Part shown: in pieces, positions 1 to 6,090 of the stretch | Numbering within the stretch: position 1 is the stretch's first letter | Layout of the letters: each line of letters begins with the position of its first letter | Assembly (NCBI GenBank): GCA_903890885.1 | Contig: CAITCX010000293.1 | Location: forward strand, 1-7,179 | DNA length: 7,179 nucleotides | From: an uncultured Dehalococcoidia bacterium | Lineage (GTDB): Bacteria; Chloroflexota; Dehalococcoidia; Dehalococcoidales; UBA3254 | Direction of reading: 5' to 3' | Made by a program: the position numbers and the translations under genes | Notes under the pieces: generated by a model | Told to the model about the DNA's origin: nothing | What the model saw: only the letters and a program-made list of their open reading frames with translations | The model's database searches: none

Positions 1-973
1 GGTATAAATGCTCTTTTACCCAATCCTGTCCGGTTATGGCGATATCGAATTTTCCATTGGCCACCTGCAGAGGCATGTCTTGCGGTCGTATCACTTTAAT
101 GGATACTCCTGGTAAAGCCATTGAAGGCCGGCGGTTGCCATCGGACGAAGGGTAATCATGGATCTCAAGTCCGGCTTTGTTAAGGATATTGACTACATGT
201 CTTTGGGCATGGCCGTCGGGCAGGGCCAACCGGACACAATCGGCGGACATAGTAGCAGGTATTATATTCTTTTCAGTAGAGGTTATTATTTTAACAGGTG
301 AAGATCTGGACGGAGTTATTTCAGGTTTTACATACAGGGTATTTAAGATTTCGGTCAGGTCTTTATTTTCCCAACTGGACTTGTTGGCGATCAAGTGAGC
401 GGTCGAATCCATCACTTTGACCACGGGAACCAGATCACCTATGGACATCTCCTTGCCTGTGCGGAAGGGCAAGAGCACCAGATCGGAGTTCTCAGGAGGA
501 TAAATTTCTGCCGCACCCCAAACCGGAAAAATATTAAAGTGTTTAAAACGGCAATTCAGCGCCATTGACTCGGCCAGACTGGAATACTCGCTAGCGATGC
601 TGATGACCTGATCGGTGCTGCAAAGCTTCTTCAGGTCAGTAAAAGGCGATGAACGCCCTGCAGCCAGAAAAAGTTCGAGTGCGCCATAGCCCAGGTCTTT
701 AAGCTTGACCAATCCACTCTCAGGGTATTTCATCAGTAGTTCTTGAAGCCAATCCAATCCGCAGATGCCCAAATCATAGTTGCCCATGGCTACCTGGATG
801 GGGATATCTTTCTCATGCAGGATTTTGGCCGAAAGTTCAGGGAAACGGGTTGAGGTCATATGATATAAACGAGCGTTTTCAGAGTAGTCGCTCAACTGCC
901 ATCCAGCTGCGGCAGCCAGTTTAGCGGTCTCGGTTAAAAGACGTCCTTTGGGTAGAGCTATTCTAATTTGCAC
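1..973 (-). CDS. hisG: ATP phosphoribosyltransferase with tandem HisG modules (partial, runs off the left edge)
   Basis: HisG condenses ATP with PRPP in the first step of histidine synthesis (cytosol). The reading frame is open from a GTG at 973 to base 2, giving 324 codons without a stop. GTG is chosen because an in-frame TAA lies just upstream, AAAGG sits 8 bases before it, and the family motif LPKGRL falls at residues 7-12. Module 1 (about 1-215) shows D56-I-P, NYDLGICGLDW at 65-75, and a region matching the PRPP-binding signature at 156-181. That signature is degenerate: TG at 172-173 is kept, but the usual TL after it is EM, and an expected Gly and Asp are missing. A linker (about 216-245) leads to module 2, which repeats the N-terminal pattern: LPDG at 251-254, RPQDMP at 296-301, DIAITGQDW at 310-318. 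Module 2 is cut by the window edge. Short HisG proteins need HisZ, which is encoded just upstream. Family assignment is firm; the working of the double form is unknown. Confidence 0.9.
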   Translation of the reverse strand, partial: MQIRIALPKGRLLTETAKLAAAAGWQLSDYSENARLYHMTSTRFPELSAKILHEKDIPIQVAMGNYDLGICGLDWLQELLMKYPESGLVKLKDLGYGALELFLAAGRSSPFTDLKKLCSTDQVISIASEYSSLAESMALNCRFKHFNIFPVWGAAEIYPPENSDLVLLPFRTGKEMSIGDLVPVVKVMDSTAHLIANKSSWENKDLTEILNTLYVKPEITPSRSSPVKIITSTEKNIIPATMSADCVRLALPDGHAQRHVVNILNKAGLEIHDYPSSDGNRRPSMALPGVSIKVIRPQDMPLQVANGKFDIAITGQDWVKEHLY

Positions 974-1056
974 CTGAAGACCTTTTATTTAGATTTTGGA
1001 ACAGAACTAACTATTATTAAATGGGATAAAGGCTGAAACATTTGATCTGGTGCCTT

Positions 1057-2277
1057 TTAATGATTTAGTTTTTCCAGCACTTCTTCGGGAGTCTGCATTT
1101 GGTATACTTTATTATTGGACAGATCGGATAATATCAGGAAGGGTGCACTGTTATGCACTTCCAGTCTCCAGTCAGTATCCGTCGGACCCTGGCCGCCTAA
1201 ATGAAATTTAACTTTATATCCCCTTTCACGCATCATTTTGGCTATTTGGAAGCCCGTTTTAGCGGCATCCGCATCCATTTTCACCAGTATTCCAGGAGAT
1301 TTCTGTACGTTTATGGTGCTGATGTCGATTAATTTCATCAAGAGATCGAGATAAATAGCGAAACCTGAAGCGGGAGTAGGTTTTCCTCCCATAGAAGTAA
1401 TCAAATCATCATAGCGTCCGCCGCCGCCTATTTTCTCCTCATTTACGTAAAGCTGGAAAATGGCACCAGTGTAATATTCAAAACCTCTAACTGAAGCAAT
1501 ATCTATCTGGAAAGTATGACCCAGGGATTGCAAGGTGTTGGCGATGAAAACCAGATCGTCAATCTGCGGTTTGAGTTCCGGCAGGTCCAGCGCCAGCGCT
1601 GTTGCCAGGTTCTTTACAAATCCGGAAGATTGTCCCTGTAAAGCCAGCAAAGGAGCTAATCCAGGTTGTTCGGCCTGAAGCTGGTTTAGTACGCTGGGGT
1701 CGCCGTCCAGCAATCTATCGAAAACCTGGTGCTGCTCCTCCTGGTTCAGACCCAGTTTTTGCAAAATACAGCGGGTCAAACCCGCATGAGAGAGTTTCAA
1801 CTCTACTTTTCCGACGCCCAGTTTCTCCAGGATTTCCAGGGCAAGGACGATCAATTCAACGTCTGCCATAGGGGAACGCATGCCGATCAATTCAGCGCCG
1901 AACTGCCATTTTTCCCGGTTTTTCTTACCGCTCTCTTCAAAAATAAAGGTGTTCACGATGTAGAAAAGCTTGGCCAGTTCTTTATCAGTCATGTTTTCGG
2001 AGTACAGGCGCGCCACCGGTATAGTGGCGTCAGGACGCAGCACTACTCTCTCGCCGCTCCATCCATCCCAGTCCAGGAAGGAATAAACCTTGCCCAGCAT
2101 ACTGGGGGTGAGGGTGCCGGCCGAGGTAAACAAATGAAGGGATTCCAGGGTAGGTGTTTTAACTTCTTCATATCCCCAATTTGAACAGGAATGGCGGAAG
2201 ATCTCATTGATCAGCTGGAATTTGGCCATATCCGCCGAGAAAAGATCGCGCATACCCTTACATTTTTCAATTTTCAT
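1057..2277 (-). CDS. hisZ: ATP phosphoribosyltransferase regulatory subunit HisZ (HisRS paralogue)
   Basis: This 406-residue protein has the class II histidyl-tRNA synthetase fold but reads as HisZ, the subunit that activates short HisG and mediates histidine control. Histidine-binding boxes are kept: VRGFEYYTG at 263-271 and GGGGRYDDL at 284-292. ATP-binding arginines are lost. The motif 2 'FRxE' is F111-I-F-E114, and the motif 3 arginine (GLER in E. coli HisRS) is leucine at 312 in GFAIYLDLL. Such a protein should not charge tRNA. Motif 1 remains as GYEEVKTPTLE at 35-45. Residues about 325-406 look like a remnant of the anticodon-binding domain, so the length is close to a true HisRS and longer than minimal HisZ proteins of about 280-330 residues. 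The ATG start has AAAGGTG 7 bases upstream, and the N-terminus (KGMRDLF) fits the family. hisG follows 83 bases downstream, supporting co-transcription. The alternative, a divergent HisRS, is unlikely given both arginine losses. Confidence 0.88.
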   Translation of the reverse strand: MKIEKCKGMRDLFSADMAKFQLINEIFRHSCSNWGYEEVKTPTLESLHLFTSAGTLTPSMLGKVYSFLDWDGWSGERVVLRPDATIPVARLYSENMTDKELAKLFYIVNTFIFEESGKKNREKWQFGAELIGMRSPMADVELIVLALEILEKLGVGKVELKLSHAGLTRCILQKLGLNQEEQHQVFDRLLDGDPSVLNQLQAEQPGLAPLLALQGQSSGFVKNLATALALDLPELKPQIDDLVFIANTLQSLGHTFQIDIASVRGFEYYTGAIFQLYVNEEKIGGGGRYDDLITSMGGKPTPASGFAIYLDLLMKLIDISTINVQKSPGILVKMDADAAKTGFQIAKMMRERGYKVKFHLGGQGPTDTDWRLEVHNSAPFLILSDLSNNKVYQMQTPEEVLEKLNH

Positions 2278-2304
2278 ACTTTTTCACCTTTATTAATCAG
2301 GTCA

Positions 2305-2334
2305 ATTTTACACCATATTTCCTGTGGTTAACAA
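2305..2334 (-). promoter_or_regulatory. Candidate sigma-70 promoter for hisZ-hisG
   Basis: On the minus strand TTGTTA (2334-2329) is followed after 18 bases by TAAAAT (2310-2305), matching the -35 box at 4 of 6 and the -10 box at 5 of 6 positions. Transcription would start about 20-25 bases before the hisZ ATG, leaving a short leader with room for the AAAGGTG ribosome site and none for a T-box or attenuator. Assigned by eye only. Confidence 0.45.
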
Positions 2335-2340
2335 TATCGC

Positions 2341-2364
2341 AGTCGCAGAGTGACTTCTGCGACT
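2341..2364. repeat. Perfect 9-bp inverted repeat between the divergent his and rpsO units
   Basis: AGTCGCAGA (2341-2349) and TCTGCGACT (2356-2364) are exact reverse complements around a 6-base centre. It lies 7 bases upstream of the proposed hisZ -35 box and 20 bases upstream of the distal rpsO -35 box. No T-run follows on either strand, so it is not an intrinsic terminator. It could be an operator for a dimeric regulator of either unit. The function is inferred from position only. Confidence 0.5.
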
Positions 2365-2383
2365 TAAAGCTGTATACTATTAA

Positions 2384-2413
2384 TTGAGAAATATGCTTTG
2401 ATAGCCTTAAAAT
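2384..2413 (+). promoter_or_regulatory. Candidate distal promoter (P1) for rpsO-pnp
   Basis: TTGAGA (2384-2389), an 18-base spacer and TAAAAT (2408-2413) match 5 of 6 positions in each box. A transcript would begin near 2420 and carry a leader of about 125 bases before rpsO, including the hairpin at 2434-2455. Assigned by eye. Confidence 0.45.
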
Positions 2414-2433
2414 CAGACTGTAATGTATCAGGC

Positions 2434-2455
2434 TCCCACCGGAAAGTCCTTGGGA
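2434..2455 (+). promoter_or_regulatory. Possible leader hairpin upstream of rpsO
   Basis: TCCCA (2434-2438) pairs with TGGGA (2451-2455). Inside it GGA (2441-2443) pairs with TCC (2447-2449) across a three-base loop, with a 2x1 internal loop between the helices. It would appear only in transcripts from the distal promoter. S15 is known to repress its own mRNA by binding leader structures in several bacteria, but this hairpin does not clearly match any of those structures, so the role is speculative. Confidence 0.2.
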
Positions 2456-2467
2456 TTGGTTCACAAA

Positions 2468-2497
2468 TTTACAGCCGTTATCTAAATGTGGTAAAAT
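2468..2497 (+). promoter_or_regulatory. Candidate proximal promoter (P2) for rpsO-pnp, extended -10
   Basis: TTTACA (2468-2473), an 18-base spacer and TAAAAT (2492-2497) match 5 of 6 positions in each box. TGG directly before the -10 hexamer gives an extended -10 (TGn). Transcription would start near 2504 and leave an AT-rich leader of about 43 bases. This is the best promoter-like site upstream of rpsO. Confidence 0.55.
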
Positions 2498-2546
2498 TTA
2501 TAGTTTATTATAGATATTAATATTAAGTTATATTAAATTCGGGGGT

Positions 2547-2816
2547 ATGGAATTGATTAAGACAGAAAAAACTCAAATCATCGAGACCTTCAAAACTCAT
2601 GAAGGCGACACCGGTTCCAGCGAGATTCAGATCGCCATTTTAACTGAGAGAATCAAGCGGTTGACCGGTCATATGTCCAGCAGCAGACACGATTTCATCA
2701 CGCAGAGAGGGTTGTTGAAGCTGGTTGGTCAGAGACGCAGATTGCTGAAATATTTGGCTTCTGAAAATGTCGACCGGTATCATCTGGTTCTGAGCAAACT
2801 CGGCCTGCGAAAGTAA
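2547..2816 (+). CDS. rpsO: 30S ribosomal protein S15
   Basis: S15 is a primary 16S rRNA-binding protein of the small subunit; it binds the central domain and helps form a bridge to the 50S subunit. The 89-residue length equals that of the E. coli and B. subtilis proteins. Family hallmarks are THEGDTGSSEIQIAILTERI (17-36), the GHMSSSRHDF segment (41-50), and the basic RRRLLKYL helix (63-70). The ATG at 2547 is preferred because it reproduces the usual 15-residue stretch before the conserved Phe. The ribosome site is odd: a GGGGG run ends one base before this ATG, too close for normal pairing. An in-frame TTG at codon 3 would sit 7 bases from the run and give 87 residues. The leader is very AT-rich, which may help S1-dependent initiation. 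pnp follows after 19 bases, the common rpsO-pnp arrangement. Confidence 0.97.
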   Translation: MELIKTEKTQIIETFKTHEGDTGSSEIQIAILTERIKRLTGHMSSSRHDFITQRGLLKLVGQRRRLLKYLASENVDRYHLVLSKLGLRK

Positions 2817-2835
2817 AATACAGGAGAATTTAATA

Positions 2836-4977
2836 TTGTTAGAAACAAAAACTGTTTCACGCGAAATAGCGGGTAGAAAACTTATTTTGGAAACTGGCAA
2901 ATTTGCAAAACAGGCCAGCGCCGCAGTCACAGTCCGGTGCGGTGATACCATAGTTCTGGTTACGGCGGTAAATAGCTCGGAAGTTCGTGAGGGTGCTGAT
3001 TTTCTACCGTTGACTGTGGATTATGAAGAGAGAATGTACGCGGCCGGAAAGATACCCGGCGGTTTTATACGAAGAGAAGGCCGTCCTTCACAGGACGCTA
3101 CCCTGGCAAGTCGTTTAACTGATCGCACGATTCGGCCTCTTCTTCCCAAGGCCTGGAGACGCGATATTCAAGTAGTTATTACTGTCCTGTCTACCGATCA
3201 AGAGAACGATCCAAATCTACTGGGTATTATCGGTGCATCAGCAGCCTTATCAATGTCTGAGGTACCTTTTGCCGGTCCTGCTTCCGGCGTTACGGTTGGC
3301 TATCTGGATGGAAAACTGGTACTGAATCCAATGCTGTCCCAAATGGCTGAAAGTACTCTGGACCTGGTGGTATGCAGTACTCACAAGAATGTGGTCATGG
3401 TAGAAGCTGGAGCCAAAGAAGTCTCTGAAGACATCCTCTCGGAAGCACTGAAGTTAGGGCATGAAGCTAACCAGGCAATCATTGATCTGCAAGAAGAGTT
3501 TCTCAAAGATATTCAAAAACCCAAACTAGAATCTCCCGGCGCCTGGGACAAACCTGAAATAATTGCTGCGGTAAATGAGATCGCCGGGCAAAGAATGACC
3601 GGATGCATTGGTATGTCGGACAGAGATTCTCGTGAAGCTGCTGAGAAAGTCATCAGGGCTGATTTACAGATAAAACTAAAAGACAAATTTTCACCTGAAG
3701 ATATAAAAACGGCGTATGATGTGCGCATGAAAGCTATGATGCGCGCCAGTATACTTGAAAAATCTTTCCGTATGGACGGTCGGGGTTTACTGGACATCCG
3801 CAATATCTCCTGTGAAGTTGGTTTATTGCCCCGCACCCATGGCTCAGGGCTTTTTAACAGGGGTGAAACCCAGGTCCTGACGACTGTTACGCTGGGTTCA
3901 ATGGCTGAAAGACAGCAGATAGATGGACTTGGACTGGAAGAAACCAAACATTACATACATCATTATAACTTCCCGCCTTTTTCCACAGGTGAAACTGGAC
4001 GTATCGGCACTACAGGGCGGCGGGAGATAGGTCACGGTGCTCTGGCCGAAAGGGCACTTCAACCGGTAGTACCCAGTTCGGAAGAGTTCCCATATACTAT
4101 GCGCCTGGTTTCGGAAGCACTGGGTTCCAACGGCAGTACTTCGATGGCCAGCACTTGCGGAAGCACTCTGGCATTAATGGATGCGGGTGTACCCATCAAG
4201 AAACCGGTTTCCGGTATAGCGATGGGATTGATAACCGACGAAAAAGGCAATTTTGCCATTCTGACTGATATCGCCGGAGTTGAAGATTTTTATGGCGATA
4301 TGGATTTCAAAGTAGCCGGTACCAAAGACGGCATTACCGCTTTACAACTGGATATAAAACTCAAAGGGGTTAGTCTGGAAATACTGGAAAAAGCTATCCG
4401 GCAAGCCCATGATGGCCGTATGTATATTCTAGGCGTTATGCTAGGGGCCATAGCCGAGCCTCGCAAACAGATGAGCCCTTACGCTCCACGCATGTATAAG
4501 ATCAGTATCAATCCAGACAAGATAGGGGCTGTGATTGGATCAGGCGGAAAGACGATACGCTCTATTATCGAGCAGACCAAGAGTTCAATTGATATTGATG
4601 ATAATGGTACGGTAGTGATCGGTTCAGCCGATGAAAAGTCAGCCCGCAAAGCAATTGAGATAATTGAGGGTTTAACCAAGGATATTGAAGTCGGCTCCAT
4701 CTATACTGGAAAGGTCAGCCGCATCCTGAATTTTGGCGCCATGGTAGAAATTCTGCCTGGAAAAGAAGGCCTGGTGCATGTCAGCGAGCTGGCAGAAACC
4801 CGGGTAGCCAAAGTGGAAGATGTGGTTAAGTTGGGCGATGAGATTACAGTCAAAGTGATTGAAGTTGACCATATGGGCCGCATTAACCTGTCCCGTAAAG
4901 CCATGTTTGAAAAAGAGGAAAGACCCAGGGCACCCCGGCAAGAGTCGCGGCCCTTCCGTCGTGACGACAGAAGATAA
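2836..4977 (+). CDS. pnp: Polyribonucleotide nucleotidyltransferase (PNPase)
   Basis: PNPase degrades RNA 3'-to-5' with phosphate, can add tails in reverse, and acts as a trimer in mRNA turnover. At 713 residues it has the full family layout: RNase PH domain 1 (about 10-145), an all-helical linker (about 150-310), catalytic RNase PH domain 2 (about 315-545), KH (about 553-612, GSGG at 568-571) and S1 (about 619-689). Active-site features include FNRGETQ (340-346), FSTGETGR (382-389), SNGSTSMAS (431-439) and D484, D490 and K492 of EDFYGDMDFK, aligning with E. coli D486, D492 and K494. An arginine-rich tail (about 692-713) could bind RNA or acidic partners. The start is TTG, supported by AGGAG nine bases upstream and by the conserved N-terminus; no ATG fits. 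The gene shares a transcript with rpsO. No RNase III-type leader hairpin fits in the 19-base gap, so the E. coli mode of autoregulation is not evident. Confidence 0.97.
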   Translation: MLETKTVSREIAGRKLILETGKFAKQASAAVTVRCGDTIVLVTAVNSSEVREGADFLPLTVDYEERMYAAGKIPGGFIRREGRPSQDATLASRLTDRTIRPLLPKAWRRDIQVVITVLSTDQENDPNLLGIIGASAALSMSEVPFAGPASGVTVGYLDGKLVLNPMLSQMAESTLDLVVCSTHKNVVMVEAGAKEVSEDILSEALKLGHEANQAIIDLQEEFLKDIQKPKLESPGAWDKPEIIAAVNEIAGQRMTGCIGMSDRDSREAAEKVIRADLQIKLKDKFSPEDIKTAYDVRMKAMMRASILEKSFRMDGRGLLDIRNISCEVGLLPRTHGSGLFNRGETQVLTTVTLGSMAERQQIDGLGLEETKHYIHHYNFPPFSTGETGRIGTTGRREIGHGALAERALQPVVPSSEEFPYTMRLVSEALGSNGSTSMASTCGSTLALMDAGVPIKKPVSGIAMGLITDEKGNFAILTDIAGVEDFYGDMDFKVAGTKDGITALQLDIKLKGVSLEILEKAIRQAHDGRMYILGVMLGAIAEPRKQMSPYAPRMYKISINPDKIGAVIGSGGKTIRSIIEQTKSSIDIDDNGTVVIGSADEKSARKAIEIIEGLTKDIEVGSIYTGKVSRILNFGAMVEILPGKEGLVHVSELAETRVAKVEDVVKLGDEITVKVIEVDHMGRINLSRKAMFEKEERPRAPRQESRPFRRDDRR

Positions 4978-4992
4978 AGTATTAAGTTAACG

Positions 4993-5034
4993 AAAAACGC
5001 TGGCTTGATCTGGTTTGAGCCAGCGTTTTTTTAT
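4993..5034 (+). terminator. Strong intrinsic terminator after pnp
   Basis: ACGCTGGCT (4997-5005) pairs with AGCCAGCGT (5018-5026) around a 12-base loop. The stem is extended by A-T pairs from the flanking A-run, and a T-run continues from 5026 to 5032. It lies 15 bases after the pnp stop and separates rpsO-pnp from dapB-dapA. The A-run on the left also allows termination from the other strand. Confidence 0.93.
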
Positions 5035-5057
5035 TTTTAAAGTAGTAGTATTTTGTA

Positions 5058-5086
5058 TTTATTTCAGGTTTAATTTGTTTTATAAT
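5058..5086 (+). promoter_or_regulatory. Candidate promoter for dapB
   Basis: A perfect TATAAT at 5081-5086 lies 17 bases after a weak -35 (TTTATT, 5058-5063, 3 of 6). A start near 5093 would give a leader of about 30 bases. Position after the pnp terminator and before dapB supports it, but the whole stretch is AT-rich, so the -10 match is less telling than it looks. No lysine riboswitch could fit in so short a leader. Confidence 0.5.
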
Positions 5087-5122
5087 TTTAATATTCTGAT
5101 TTGAAATTATGAGGGTTAAGAA

Positions 5123-5914
5123 ATGAGTCCGATTAAGACGGTTATTCATGGGGCAGGCGGTAAGGTTGGGCAGGTGCTGGTGAACACTTTGGCTAAGACT
5201 ACCGAGGTTAAACTGGTGGGGGCGGTGGATGTAAAGGCAATGGGGGACAAGCTTTTCCTGGCAGATGGGTCCACAATCCCTTTTTCAACCGATCTGGAAA
5301 AAATTATTATCGAGACCAAACCGGAAGTCGTGATAGATTTCACCCTCGCTCATGCGGCTATGCCAGCAGTGCGCACAGCCGTTAAACATAAGGTCAATAT
5401 GGTAATTGGCACGACCGGGTTTAAGCAGGAAGAAGTTGATGAGATGCAGCAATTAGCAGAGAAGTATAAAGTCGGTGTTATTTTGGCTTCAAATTTTGCT
5501 CTTGGCGCAGTTTTAATGATGTATTTTTCCAAAATAGCAGCCAAATATATGGATTATGCTGAGATTATCGAATTACACCATAACCAGAAGGCAGATGCGC
5601 CTTCTGGAACGGCACTTACGACTGCTAAAGCTATGGCGGCTTTCCGCGGACGGCCTTTTTCCCAGGCTGTTGACGACGGCAAAAACTTCCCTAGCCGGGG
5701 TGAGAAGACGGGTGGGGTTACTATTCACAGTGTGCGTTTACCTGGCTTGATGGCGCATCAGGAAGTGCTTTTCGGCGGATTGGGCCAAACTCTCAGCATC
5801 CGTCATGATACTATCAGCCGTGAGTGTTATGTGCCCGGAGTCCTGTTGGCAGTGCAGGCAGTGGTAAAGCAGCAAGGGTTAGTGCAGGGGTTGGATAACT
5901 TGTTGAATTTATAA
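5123..5914 (+). CDS. dapB: 4-hydroxy-tetrahydrodipicolinate reductase
   Basis: DapB uses NAD(P)H to reduce the DapA product to tetrahydrodipicolinate, on the route to diaminopimelate and lysine (cytosol, usually a tetramer). The 263-residue protein is of normal bacterial length. The N-terminal Rossmann fold starts with HGAGGKVG at 9-16, where many relatives have GxxGRMG. DFTLAHA (72-78) and GTTGF (96-100) line the cofactor site. The family signature is intact at 150-164: E150, H152, H153, K156, D158 and PSGTA at 160-164, giving the catalytic His and the Lys. The substrate-domain C-terminus follows (HQEVLFGG at 212-219, RHDTISRE at 227-234). The ATG has GAGGG 7 bases upstream. dapA follows 176 bases later with its own promoter candidate; the two may be transcribed together or separately, since no terminator is visible between them. 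Confidence 0.96.
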   Translation: MSPIKTVIHGAGGKVGQVLVNTLAKTTEVKLVGAVDVKAMGDKLFLADGSTIPFSTDLEKIIIETKPEVVIDFTLAHAAMPAVRTAVKHKVNMVIGTTGFKQEEVDEMQQLAEKYKVGVILASNFALGAVLMMYFSKIAAKYMDYAEIIELHHNQKADAPSGTALTTAKAMAAFRGRPFSQAVDDGKNFPSRGEKTGGVTIHSVRLPGLMAHQEVLFGGLGQTLSIRHDTISRECYVPGVLLAVQAVVKQQGLVQGLDNLLNL

Positions 5915-5996
5915 ACCAGGATTAAGAAACATTTACTTAGTTACTCGTTTTGGGGAAAAGAAGTGTATTAAAACCATTATTCAGTCTGTATTTACG

Positions 5997-6026
5997 TTGG
6001 CATAAACTGTCAAAATCAGGCATAAT
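5997..6026 (+). promoter_or_regulatory. Candidate internal promoter for dapA
   Basis: TTGGCA (5997-6002), an 18-base spacer and CATAAT (6021-6026) match 5 of 6 positions in each box. Transcription would start near 6033, about 57 bases before the chosen dapA ATG. The 176-base dapB-dapA gap holds no coding remnant I can recognise, so the promoter explains most of its length. Confidence 0.55.
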
Positions 6027-6090
6027 GTGGGAAAGATTCAGGAGCTTTGGGGGAAAATAAAAAGGCTGGTTGAAAGCAAAAAGGGTAGAG

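Noticed and set aside
248..250. Internal ATG in hisG (residue 242) as the start of a separate second hisG
   Set aside because: No Shine-Dalgarno precedes it, and the frame is continuous with module 1; a fusion is the simpler reading.
177..398. Plus-strand 73-codon open frame opposite hisG
   Set aside because: Antisense to the continuous hisG frame, no recognised motif.
1028..1057. Hairpin AAAGGC/GCCTTT between hisZ and hisG as a terminator
   Set aside because: Only 6 bp with an 18-base loop, and on the minus strand it is followed by ATCCC rather than a T-run; it would not stop hisZ transcription before hisG.
1602..2184. Plus-strand open frames opposite hisZ
   Set aside because: Antisense shadows of a well-supported gene; no family motifs and no ribosome site.
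2278..2400. T-box leader upstream of hisZ
   Set aside because: No T-box consensus and no terminator/antiterminator pair; the likely promoter lies within about 60 bases of the ATG.
3513..3947. Minus-strand open frame of 144 codons opposite pnp
   Set aside because: Composition is a reverse-complement shadow rich in Ser and Ile; pnp is unambiguous here.
5082..5110. Inverted repeat ATAATTT/AAATTAT across the dapB promoter region
   Set aside because: Seven A/T-only bases in an AT-rich stretch; expected by chance.
5087..5122. Lysine riboswitch upstream of dapB
   Set aside because: The leader after the proposed start is only about 30 bases, too short for the L-box; none of its conserved elements are visible.
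6040..6073. Tiny leader peptide (AGGAG, then TTG, about 8 codons) upstream of dapA
   Set aside because: Too short, no lysine codon cluster beyond two codons, no attenuator hairpins; likely chance.
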